Source: Prevotella sp. UBA2456 (lineage in GTDB: Bacteria; Bacteroidota; Bacteroidia; Bacteroidales; Bacteroidaceae). Taken from it: a stretch of 64,000 nucleotides of DNA. This document shows positions 16,530 through 24,729 of this stretch, one piece after another. The position numbers and the translations under genes were made by a program. Within the stretch, counting starts at the first letter, position 1. The number at the start of each line of letters is the position of its first letter. The notes below the pieces were generated by a model. That model had not been told where the DNA came from, did not search any database, and worked only from the letters and a program-made list of their open reading frames with translations. The stretch spans positions 78,455 to 142,454 of the forward strand of contig DDPY01000022.1 in the NCBI GenBank assembly GCA_002342415.1. Direction: 5' to 3'.

Positions 16530-16621
16530 TATTCAATGTTCAATATTCAATGTTCAATGTTCAACGTTCAATGTTCAATGTTCAACGTTCAATGTTCAAT
16601 GTTCAATGTTCAATGTTCAAT
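16524..16621. repeat. Intergenic heptamer array (GTTCAAT)14
   Basis: Fourteen consecutive 7-base units, mostly GTTCAAT with variants ATTCAAT and GTTCAAC, preceded by an imperfect TCTCAAT. They fill the whole gap between the polymerase stop (16625-16627) and the glycosyltransferase start (16529). Confidence 0.95.
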
Positions 16622-16624
16622 ATC

Positions 16625-18142
16625 TTAAACCCTCTCTGCTTTTTTCTTTTCTAACTTCAGTCGTGCCTTCTCTTCTTGTTCGGCAAGCAGCCCCTTTTCG
16701 TATTCATTCCACTCGCTTTCAATAAAGGGAAGGATATATACGATGGCCAGTCCGCCATAGAAGGTCAGACAGTTGGGGAACTGCATCAGTACCTGGTTAC
16801 CATATCCGCCTAACTGCTGTGATATCATGGCACAGCAGAATCCCGCCCCGATACCTCGTAAGGAGGGGCTCTCTATCCGGAATATCGTTATCCAACAAGC
16901 GCCGAATAGCATGACAAAGGTACATATCAAGAAGACGGTAATACCAATGATACCTGTATGAATCCAGATAAACACGTATTCTGAGTCTGGTGGGACGGTG
17001 GCCATAAACGTATATTTGTTGTTGGCGGGAACATTCTGATATCCTACAGCCATACCTATGCCCCAAGGTGCTTCAGCTAAGTATTTTTTCATGGCTTGCT
17101 GGTTGATAGACCGGGCATTGGCCGAAGCATCATTCCTGTCGAAGACTGTACGCATACGGCGGATTTGTTGGTTACTCTGCCCGATAGTCGTGAATGCAAG
17201 TATGAATACAAATAATCCGAAAACGATAGTGAAGGGTATGGCAATTTTAAACGATTTAGATAGAAATACGTATGCTAACATTCCTGCTATCAGACAAGCC
17301 ATAGCGGTACGGGTTCCCGATTGCATCATGGCCCATGCACAGGCAATTCCAGTAATCAGGAAGAATATCCGGTGTTTTTTTATTCTGCTGGTAATGCCAA
17401 AGATGATAAAGGCGACTGCAGTTGAAGCTATGCCAATACCAAAGTTAGCAGCATCGCCAAATGTCGAGAAGTATCTGGTAAGGCTTCCGCCCTGGATGAT
17501 GTGAGTGCTTCTTCCTCGAGTCTGAAGCCATTGCTCTTCCATTGCTGTAAATCCAAATGTCTTTTGTTTCCATACCCAAAAGGTTGCAAACAATGCTAAT
17601 GCTCCCCAGATGTATAGATATTTGGTTAGGACTTTTGGGGTGGTGATGTATAGTGTGTAAACCAAGAAGGCATACATGATTTGATAAGCTATAGATCGTG
17701 CAGTAGTGTACCATGCTGCGACGTCGATTCCGATACCACAGGTATCGTTGAGAACTTCCAACGTGCAGAATCCACACCATATTAACAGTACATATAGCAT
17801 GATGTTGGCTGTCCTCTCAAATTTTGCCTCTTTTACGTCAAGAATGGCTAATGAGATAAGAAGAATTTCTAAAATCTCATTGGGAAGAGATGTTGGCATA
17901 CCAATTTCTGGCCTGCTATGCCACATGATAAAGTAGTTGACCACTATCAATGTCCAAAATGTAAACATCCGGTAGCGGAATGCGAGCAATACTACGATGG
18001 CGATGGCTGGTATCAGGCAGATAATGGCGAAAGTAGAGAATCCTGCCGTAACGAATTCGTAGAGGGCCAGCAAAAACAGGAGAAAGAGTAATGATACTCT
18101 TCCTCCGTTGTCTTTGGCGTATGTTCTCCACGCACTGGTCAT
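16625..18142 (-). CDS. O-antigen ligase/polymerase-like membrane protein (Wzy-like)
   Basis: A 505-residue protein with about twelve hydrophobic segments and a large loop that contains DRNDASANARSINQQAM, the place where Wzy and WaaL proteins carry conserved arginines. In an operon with a flippase and a chain-length regulator it most likely polymerises the repeat unit in the periplasm. Sequence conservation in this family is low, so ligase function cannot be excluded. The C-terminus is a charged Lys/Glu-rich helix (EEKARLKLEKKKAE). It starts one base after the stop of the Wzz-like gene. Confidence 0.85.
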   Translation of the reverse strand: MTSAWRTYAKDNGGRVSLLFLLFLLALYEFVTAGFSTFAIICLIPAIAIVVLLAFRYRMFTFWTLIVVNYFIMWHSRPEIGMPTSLPNEILEILLISLAILDVKEAKFERTANIMLYVLLIWCGFCTLEVLNDTCGIGIDVAAWYTTARSIAYQIMYAFLVYTLYITTPKVLTKYLYIWGALALFATFWVWKQKTFGFTAMEEQWLQTRGRSTHIIQGGSLTRYFSTFGDAANFGIGIASTAVAFIIFGITSRIKKHRIFFLITGIACAWAMMQSGTRTAMACLIAGMLAYVFLSKSFKIAIPFTIVFGLFVFILAFTTIGQSNQQIRRMRTVFDRNDASANARSINQQAMKKYLAEAPWGIGMAVGYQNVPANNKYTFMATVPPDSEYVFIWIHTGIIGITVFLICTFVMLFGACWITIFRIESPSLRGIGAGFCCAMISQQLGGYGNQVLMQFPNCLTFYGGLAIVYILPFIESEWNEYEKGLLAEQEEKARLKLEKKKAERV

Positions 18143-18143
18143 A

Positions 18144-20333
18144 TTACTTGGCGTGTTCGTTCTCGGTGGCAGTCAGACCCAGCTGTGACACGCGATAGAC
18201 AAAGTTGTTGAACTTTGTATAAGGTGGCAGCTGGCCTACGAACTCTTCTACAGCGTAGCGGCTGGCCTCGGTCAGATACATGTAGAGCGTATCCTTATGT
18301 TCCTCGTCCAACATGGACTGTACTTCCTTGAGGGCTTTCTGGTCGACATCCTTCCAGGTGCGGTTGGCACGGGTGACCATCAGGTTGACAGTACCCATAT
18401 TCAACAGGGCAGGAGAGATGGAGTTCTCGTCCAGATTAGGATATTCGATGATGGCAATCTCGTCGGGCAGGATGTCGGGACAGAGATCCTTGATGCCCTT
18501 GGCCATGATGAAACGGCTGTCTTCTGCCAAGAAGTCCTCATCGTAGGTCAGGCGGCGCACCTGCAAGCCGATGGAAATCCAATAGTTCTCCAACTCCTGA
18601 GCCAAATAGCTCTTACCATTACCGGTGTCGGTGGAAATGAGGTTGAGCACATTCTGCTGACCTTCCTGGAAGTGGGGGAGAAGGGCCTTGCTGAGCTGCT
18701 TCATGGCCATGTCGGCAATGGTCTTGTTGAAGCGGCGATAGCGAAGGTTGCTTTCCTTAGGATAGCATCCCATGACAGGCACCTTGGTGATACGCTCGGA
18801 GCGCATACGGTCGCGCAACGTACGGTCGAGCATCTCGATGATGAGGAACCATAATGCTGTCAAGGCAAAGGTGAGCAGGAAGGCTCCCAACAGTATCATA
18901 ATGCGATTGGTAGGCTGCGCATTCAGGGGGAACATGGGTGGGTTGAGCACACGGAGCGTAGCTGTAGACATCTGCAGGTTACGCTGGCGCAGACGGGCGG
19001 CATTCAATGCCTTCAACATCTCCATATAGTTGCCCTCGATGAAGCCGATATGGCGGGCTTTACGATCCAAGGTAGCGCCGATAGGTGCATAGAAGAGATA
19101 CTGACGATCCAGATTCTGTTGCATGATGTCGGTAGCAGTCATTTCGGCCTTGGTTTTCTCTAAGAGTAATAACTGCTCCAACCAACGACTAAGCATATCG
19201 TTTGCTTTGACACCAGTCTCTGTGCTATACGTCGATGCCTCAATGTCCTTGGTGAGTTCGGTAACACGGCCCGTGGCTGCTTGAAGATCACGTTGGGCCT
19301 TGGCCAACTCTTCCTGAGACTCCGTGTCGTTGCCGCCTCCTTCACTGCTCATCAGTCGTAAGTTGGAAATACGCGACTGGATGCGGGAAATGTCTTTTAC
19401 CTGATTGGTAAACTCCTGATTAGAGCGGATGACCTGAGCACGATTACCCAACTGACGCTCCAGATAGTCCAACAGGGCTTTGGCGGTAGTATAGTTCATC
19501 AGCTGGTCGTTGCGGAAGTTCTGCTGCTGTGCCTCCAAGCCTGTCAACGCCTTCGTCTGTTCACCATAGTTAATAATCTTCTTCGATACATTATAGCGAA
19601 TCAGGTCGTCCTCTGCATTGGAGAGGATACGATAGAGACGAGCTACCTCTTTCTCGAAGAACTTGATGACATTACCAGTTTCACCAAAGCGGATTTGCTG
19701 ATACTGGCGTGCAAAGACCTCATTCAGAATGTCCAAAGTGTTATAGGCAATACCGGCATCGTTGGCAGAATAGCCGATGTCGATAATATCACTACCCGAA
19801 AGTTGCAATACTTTTAACCGAGAGGTAATGTTGTTGATGCCGAAATAGGGATGATAGTTCAGCAGGCCGAAGAGGTAGTTCTCCTGAGAGGGCTTCTCGT
19901 AGGCCTTCAGGTTAGCATAGGTCTGTGACTCACTGTTGTGATTGACGAGAGCCTTGACATCAGCGGGTACGGTGGCACTCAACTGCCGGAAATGTTCCGC
20001 TGAGATATAGTTGTTGTCTTTATTGGCGTTACCATACATCAGACAACGGGCCAGCAAACGGAGGGACACCTCGTGGATGGTATTGTCGGTGGTAATAATC
20101 AGCATCAGGTTGTTGATGTTGGTCTGGGCATTACCTCCAGCCACACCCGTTCCACCCTCCAGGTTATAGCCGGTAATCATACCGGTATAGATGGTGGTAT
20201 TGGTATCGTAGATGCGCTCCATGTCTCGGGTCAAGAACCATGCAACAACCAAGGCAATCATGGGCAGAATGGCCAAATACCAACGGATTTTGTATAAGAA
20301 ACGAACAAAATATCTAAATAAATCCATAGTCAA
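18144..20333 (-). CDS. Chain-length determinant protein with degenerate BY-kinase domain (Wzz/Wzc-like)
   Basis: A 729-residue inner-membrane protein. One membrane segment near residues 18-35 (IRWYLAILPMIALVVAWFL) and one near 480-500 (ILLGAFLLTFALTALWFLII) bracket a periplasmic domain with long coiled coils, the Wzz/GumC arrangement that sets chain length. The cytoplasmic C-terminus resembles a bacterial tyrosine kinase: STDTGNGKS (G571-S575) as Walker A, but the Walker B region reads IAIIEYPNL with Glu where Asp is usual, and no tyrosine cluster closes the protein. Kinase activity is therefore doubtful. It may start instead at the ATG at 20327. Confidence 0.85.
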   Translation of the reverse strand: MTMDLFRYFVRFLYKIRWYLAILPMIALVVAWFLTRDMERIYDTNTTIYTGMITGYNLEGGTGVAGGNAQTNINNLMLIITTDNTIHEVSLRLLARCLMYGNANKDNNYISAEHFRQLSATVPADVKALVNHNSESQTYANLKAYEKPSQENYLFGLLNYHPYFGINNITSRLKVLQLSGSDIIDIGYSANDAGIAYNTLDILNEVFARQYQQIRFGETGNVIKFFEKEVARLYRILSNAEDDLIRYNVSKKIINYGEQTKALTGLEAQQQNFRNDQLMNYTTAKALLDYLERQLGNRAQVIRSNQEFTNQVKDISRIQSRISNLRLMSSEGGGNDTESQEELAKAQRDLQAATGRVTELTKDIEASTYSTETGVKANDMLSRWLEQLLLLEKTKAEMTATDIMQQNLDRQYLFYAPIGATLDRKARHIGFIEGNYMEMLKALNAARLRQRNLQMSTATLRVLNPPMFPLNAQPTNRIMILLGAFLLTFALTALWFLIIEMLDRTLRDRMRSERITKVPVMGCYPKESNLRYRRFNKTIADMAMKQLSKALLPHFQEGQQNVLNLISTDTGNGKSYLAQELENYWISIGLQVRRLTYDEDFLAEDSRFIMAKGIKDLCPDILPDEIAIIEYPNLDENSISPALLNMGTVNLMVTRANRTWKDVDQKALKEVQSMLDEEHKDTLYMYLTEASRYAVEEFVGQLPPYTKFNNFVYRVSQLGLTATENEHAK

Positions 20334-20347
20334 ATGCTGTTATTAGG

Positions 20348-21322
20348 TTATTTCTTCTTGTTTTTCTTTGCGGCTTTAGCAGCTTCTTTAGCAGCTTTCT
20401 CCTGGGCTTTCTTCTCGGCGGCCTCCATCTTGGCATACTTCTTCTCTTCGGCAGCGGCAGCCTTGCGAATCTTCTTTTCTAAAGCCTTGTTCTCCTTCTC
20501 TATCTGCTTGGCACTCTTGTGATCATCATCGTCCAAGGTAATCTCGGTCGTAGTGTTCGTCAGAATAGGGGTATGGGAAAGAATCTCCAAGGTAAGGATA
20601 TCTGTAGTAATCTGGGTTTGCAGGTTTTGGTAGTTACTGACGGTTCCTAACTCATGTTGCTTGGTCCATGCAAAGTCCTCAATAGACATATTACCCTGAT
20701 GGAAGTCCTCCAGATTCAACGCACCGGCACCTTGATAGATGGCTGCCGACTCACCGGCAGTTTTCAGGGTAACCAATGCATTGGTAATTTTAACATAGAG
20801 CGTGGCGATTTCCTGCTTGATCTTTTCGTACTCTAAGTCTTTTTGGTACATTGCTTTGTCGACTTCAAGACGCTTGCGTTTAACGGCAGGAGCCCAGTCG
20901 AGAATGTCCTCCAAAGGTATGGCAAGATTAACGCCTACGTTCCAATAGCTCTGCTCACGGCCCTGATACTGCTTGAGTACGGTGGTGTACGTGTCGGAAC
21001 CCTGTCCCCACATATCGGTTTTACCATAACTGTAGCTGGCATGACCGCGGATATAGGAGAAGATGTGGCGCTTCTGCTTGGCGACTTCAGCCTTCGCAAT
21101 CTGTTGGGCTTTCTCCAAAGTGAGAATGCGCGGACTCTGTTTGGCATTCTCGAACAATACTGCCATGGGGGGCAGATGGAAATTGGAAAAATTGATAGTG
21201 CTGTTCTCGCTGGAATCGAAGAAACCGGCACTGATACCACTATTGTTATATTGTGCGAACGAGGCACTGCTAAAAACAATGGTAGCCGCAATCAGTAGAT
21301 ATCGTTTCAAATCTTTCATCAT
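20348..21322 (-). CDS. TolC-family outer-membrane efflux-like protein with Lys/Ala-rich tail
   Basis: The 324-residue product has a signal peptide (RYLLIAATIVFSSASFAQ) and then the helical pattern of TolC-family proteins, with LTLEKAQQIA and WNVGVNLAIPLEDILDW. It is shorter than usual TolC proteins (about 430-480), so only part of the fold may be present. The last 55 residues form a charged Lys/Ala/Glu helix. In this operon it could help polysaccharide export, although no Wza homologue is visible. The start at 21322 is chosen because it directly precedes the signal peptide; an upstream ATG at 21370 would overlap the previous gene. Confidence 0.7.
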   Translation of the reverse strand: MMKDLKRYLLIAATIVFSSASFAQYNNSGISAGFFDSSENSTINFSNFHLPPMAVLFENAKQSPRILTLEKAQQIAKAEVAKQKRHIFSYIRGHASYSYGKTDMWGQGSDTYTTVLKQYQGREQSYWNVGVNLAIPLEDILDWAPAVKRKRLEVDKAMYQKDLEYEKIKQEIATLYVKITNALVTLKTAGESAAIYQGAGALNLEDFHQGNMSIEDFAWTKQHELGTVSNYQNLQTQITTDILTLEILSHTPILTNTTTEITLDDDDHKSAKQIEKENKALEKKIRKAAAAEEKKYAKMEAAEKKAQEKAAKEAAKAAKKNKKK

Positions 21323-21347
21323 TATGATCGATTTTATGGTTTGTCTG

Positions 21348-22562
21348 TTATACATTCTCTTTTTGCACAAATGCAGTCAACGTGCGGAAGATAATCTTCA
21401 TGTCGAGAGCAAAGCTATAGGTCTGACCATAGGTGATGTCCAGCTGTTTGCGCTCTTCGGCTGACATGTTGCCACCCTTGCCACGCTCTTCGACCTGCCA
21501 GAGACCTGTCAGACCGGCAGGAGCCATGAAACGGTCGATGCTGGAATCGGCAGTCAGCTTCTCGGCTTCGTAGAGCGGGAGCGGGCGGTTACCGACTACC
21601 GACATATCACCCTTGAGGATATTGAACAGCTGTGGAAGTTCATCGATGCTGTATTTGCGGATGAAGCGACCCACCTTGGTCACACGGGGGTCGTCCTCAA
21701 TCTTGACAAATGCATTGTCAATGTCTTCCTGTTTCTGCTTGTTGAAATCGCTTTCTGCCATGACAAAGTCATCGCCGACCAGCATGACTTCTTCGTCACT
21801 AATCATCATCATGGACTCCATACCCATGTCAATCATGTCTTGCTCGGCCTGCTCGCCCAAAGGAGCCGTCATGGTCTTGAGCTCCTCCTGAGGCTTGGAT
21901 TCCGTGCTACCGTTGGCATACTGGTTGTGGGTCTTACTTAACTCCTTCAGCCGCTCCTCAGCATCGATATACATGCTACGGAATTTGAGGAAATCGAAGA
22001 TGGTGTAGTTGGTTCCCACGCGCTTGGACTTGAAAAGCACCGGACCAGGGCTCTCCAATCGGATGGCTATTGCCGTGATGATGAAAATGGGGGAGAGGAC
22101 GATGATGGCGAGTACAGAGAAGAAGATGTCGAACAGGCGTTTCCAGACAGGAATCTGGAACTTCAAAATCTTGTGTTTGGGAGCCTCGTCATCGAACAGG
22201 ATGTTCTCACGGTCGGAGATGAATTGAATCTTTTTGTTCAATTCGGTGACAGAGGCACCGCTTACAATGGTATCGTTGATACCGCATTTCATGTAAACAT
22301 CGCGCTCTTCATCCGACATGTTGTCGGTAATCAAGATGATGTATACGTTGTGACACTTCTTGCGCAGATAGGTGATAGCCGTAATGTCCTCTGTGCGCAC
22401 GCTGCGCTCAAAGAACAATATGAAATGTTCATTGGCAACGTGCGGAGTACATATCTGAGCAGCATCTTTGTATGCGTTGGTCGTACGGACCAACTGGCCA
22501 GGGATGTATTTCAGACGCTCTTGTGTCTTAGGATTGTTTCCTAAGTAAACAACACCTATCAT
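21348..22562 (-). CDS. Undecaprenyl-phosphate sugar phosphotransferase with receiver-like N-terminus
   Basis: A 404-residue protein that would start the glycan by moving a sugar-1-phosphate to undecaprenyl phosphate. The WbaP-type core is clear: KRLFDIFFSVLAIIVLSPIF membrane segment, RLESPGPVLFKSKRVG, FLKFRSM, then KVGRFIRKYSIDELPQLFNILKGDMS and GNRPLPLYEAEKL. Residues 1-125 form a receiver-like alpha/beta domain without the usual phospho-acceptor pattern. About 80 extra, acidic, Met-rich residues split the core after FRSM. It follows a stand-alone receiver gene, so signalling control of the first step is plausible. Confidence 0.9.
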   Translation of the reverse strand: MIGVVYLGNNPKTQERLKYIPGQLVRTTNAYKDAAQICTPHVANEHFILFFERSVRTEDITAITYLRKKCHNVYIILITDNMSDEERDVYMKCGINDTIVSGASVTELNKKIQFISDRENILFDDEAPKHKILKFQIPVWKRLFDIFFSVLAIIVLSPIFIITAIAIRLESPGPVLFKSKRVGTNYTIFDFLKFRSMYIDAEERLKELSKTHNQYANGSTESKPQEELKTMTAPLGEQAEQDMIDMGMESMMMISDEEVMLVGDDFVMAESDFNKQKQEDIDNAFVKIEDDPRVTKVGRFIRKYSIDELPQLFNILKGDMSVVGNRPLPLYEAEKLTADSSIDRFMAPAGLTGLWQVEERGKGGNMSAEERKQLDITYGQTYSFALDMKIIFRTLTAFVQKENV

Positions 22563-22593
22563 ATTATAATATGTATACTATCTATGAAAAAAT

Positions 22594-22962
22594 TTAGTTG
22601 GGCAGGATCTTTTTGACTCGGATCTTCAACTCCATGGGGTTGAACGGCTTAACGATATAGTCTTCTGCACCGATTTCCAGCAGGCGGATACGCTCGCTGG
22701 TGGAGTCTTCACTTGACAACATAATCACGGGGATGTGGCGGAAGAGCTCGTTTTGCTTGATCCACTCGAGAAAATCGTCACCGCGCATGCCCGGCATACG
22801 GATATCCGAAATAATAAGGTCAGGGGTGTTGCCGGCCTGAAGCCACTTCACACCCTGCAGCCCATCGGGTAGCCACTGGACGTCATATTCACTCATCAAG
22901 TAGATAGAGAGCACCTTGGCGATGGTCTCTTTGTCATCAAGGATTAGTATCTTCTTTTTCAT
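22594..22962 (-). CDS. Single-domain response regulator (receiver only)
   Basis: A 122-residue CheY-like receiver with the acidic pair D9/D10, phospho-acceptor D53 in ISDIRMPG, the conserved hydroxyl residue S84 in IMLSSED and K105 in VKPFNP. No output domain follows. It is the first gene of the exopolysaccharide operon, so it probably controls the machinery by protein contact rather than by binding DNA. Its histidine kinase is not in this window. The start at 22962 agrees with family length. Confidence 0.92.
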   Translation of the reverse strand: MKKKILILDDKETIAKVLSIYLMSEYDVQWLPDGLQGVKWLQAGNTPDLIISDIRMPGMRGDDFLEWIKQNELFRHIPVIMLSSEDSTSERIRLLEIGAEDYIVKPFNPMELKIRVKKILPN

Positions 22963-23030
22963 ATATGAATTAAACTTTTAGTCAATAGAGTTGTCTGAAG
23001 TGCGGATACAACTCCGCAATCAATTCGATG

Positions 23031-23064
23031 CAAAGGTAAAAAAATATTTTTAATTGTAGTCAAA
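23031..23064 (-). promoter_or_regulatory. Promoter of the exopolysaccharide operon
   Basis: On the - strand, TTTG (23061-23064) is followed after 22 bases by TACCTTTG (23031-23038). The leader to the ATG at 22962 would be about 63 bases and includes a short GCGGA/TCCGC hairpin. The rest of the gap up to xylB is AT-rich without a gene. Confidence 0.6.
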
Positions 23065-23174
23065 TAATGATAAAAAAATGATGAAAAAGTGCAAAAAAGT
23101 TGGATTTTAAAAATATTTTAGGGAAATTTGTGGTGTAAAACGTATTATTTTTAGACAGATAATCAAGTTTTATT

Positions 23175-24665
23175 ATGGCAAACAGATATTTATTAGGTTT
23201 TGACGTTGGCAGTTCGTCTGTCAAAGCGTCTCTCGTGAATGCAGACAATGGTAAATGTGTGGCATCGGCTTTTTATCCTGAGAAGGAAGCTCCGATTATG
23301 GCAGTCAAGGCCGGATGGGCAGAACAAGACCCGCAGATGTGGTGGGACAATGCCAAGCTGAGCTTGCAGAAGATTATGGCTGATTCCGGTGCAACTGCTG
23401 AGGAAATCAAGGCTATCGGTATTTCCTACCAGATGCACGGCCTGGTGTGCGTGGACAAGAATTTGAAAGCGCTGCGCCCGTCAATCATCTGGTGCGACTC
23501 TCGTGCAGTTCCCTATGGAGAGAAGGCTTTCAATGAGTTGGGTTCAGAGCAGTGTCTGAGTCATTTGCTGAACTCACCGGGGAATTTCACCGCAGCAAAG
23601 CTGGCATGGGTGAAGGAAAATGAGCCTGAGACTTACGAGAAGATATATAAGATTATGCTGCCGGGCGACTATATCGCCATGCGCCTGTCGGGTGTTGCCA
23701 ATACTACGGTAAGCGGTCTGAGTGAGGGAATGTTCTGGGACTTCAAGAACAATGAGGTGGCAGACTTCCTGATGAAGTATTATGGCTTCGATCGGTCGCT
23801 TATTAGTGATATCGTGCCAACTTTCAGTGTGCAGAGTGAGGTTAGTCAGGAGGCCGCTGCCGAATTAGGATTAAAAGCAGGAACCCCTATCACTTATAGA
23901 GGTGGCGATCAGCCAAACAATGCTTTGTCGTTGAATGTTCTGAATCCGGGTGAGATTGCTGCTACGGCAGGTACGAGCGGTGTGGTATATGGCGTGTTGG
24001 GTGAGGTGAACTACGATCCACAGAGCCGTGTGAACACGTTTGCACATGTTAATCATAGTGCGGATCAGACTCGTCTGGGCGTGTTATTATGTATCAATGG
24101 TACGGGTATTCTGAATGCCTGGATACATCGTAATATCACTTCTGATATCTCTTATGCCGAGATGAACGACTTGGCAGCTTCAGTGCCCATTGGTAGTGAA
24201 GGCGTAACCATTGTGCCTTTCGGAAACGGTGCCGAGCGTGTGCTGGAAAACAAGGAGATTGGTTGTTCCATCAATGGCTTGAATTTCAATAAGCATTCAA
24301 AGGCTCATCTTGTTCGTGCTGCCCAAGAGGGCATTGTATTCTCCTTCTGCTATGGTATGGAGATTATGCAGCAGATGGGTATGGATATTCAGAAAATCCA
24401 TGCAGGCAAGGCCAACATGTTCCTGTCGCCGTTATTCCGTGATACGCTGGCAGGTGTGAGCGGTGCTACCATTGAGCTCTATGATACTGATGGCAGTGTT
24501 GGCGCTGCCAAGGGCGCAGGTATTGGAGCAGGTATCTATAAGGATAACAATGAGGCTTTCGCTACATTGGACAAGCTGCAGGTGATTGAACCTGATGTAA
24601 AGAATCAGGCTGCCTATCAGGCTGCCTATGCTGCTTGGAAAGAGACGCTCAAAAAGAATATCTAA
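23175..24665 (+). CDS. xylB: Xylulokinase
   Basis: A 496-residue FGGY-family sugar kinase that phosphorylates D-xylulose to xylulose 5-phosphate in the cytoplasm. It has the first phosphate-binding stretch GFDVGSSSVKASLV, the substrate-side YQMHGLV and IIWCDSRA, and the second ATP-binding stretch AATAGTSGVVYG. Length and MHG/CDSR motifs favour xylulokinase over glycerol or gluconate kinase. It is read alone; no xylose isomerase is near. A TTTG lies about 45 bases upstream but no good -7 element was found. Confidence 0.9.
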   Translation: MANRYLLGFDVGSSSVKASLVNADNGKCVASAFYPEKEAPIMAVKAGWAEQDPQMWWDNAKLSLQKIMADSGATAEEIKAIGISYQMHGLVCVDKNLKALRPSIIWCDSRAVPYGEKAFNELGSEQCLSHLLNSPGNFTAAKLAWVKENEPETYEKIYKIMLPGDYIAMRLSGVANTTVSGLSEGMFWDFKNNEVADFLMKYYGFDRSLISDIVPTFSVQSEVSQEAAAELGLKAGTPITYRGGDQPNNALSLNVLNPGEIAATAGTSGVVYGVLGEVNYDPQSRVNTFAHVNHSADQTRLGVLLCINGTGILNAWIHRNITSDISYAEMNDLAASVPIGSEGVTIVPFGNGAERVLENKEIGCSINGLNFNKHSKAHLVRAAQEGIVFSFCYGMEIMQQMGMDIQKIHAGKANMFLSPLFRDTLAGVSGATIELYDTDGSVGAAKGAGIGAGIYKDNNEAFATLDKLQVIEPDVKNQAAYQAAYAAWKETLKKNI

Positions 24666-24697
24666 TCGCGGGGGACACCCTTGACAGTTGACGATTT

Positions 24698-24723
24698 AGG
24701 GACGGACATCAATGTCCGTCCCT
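24698..24723. terminator. Hairpin between convergent xylB and buk
   Basis: An 11-base perfect stem AGGGACGGACA/TGTCCGTCCCT with loop TCAA lies between the two convergent stops. There is no long T tail on either side, so termination strength is uncertain. Confidence 0.6.
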
Positions 24724-24729
24724 ATTCGT

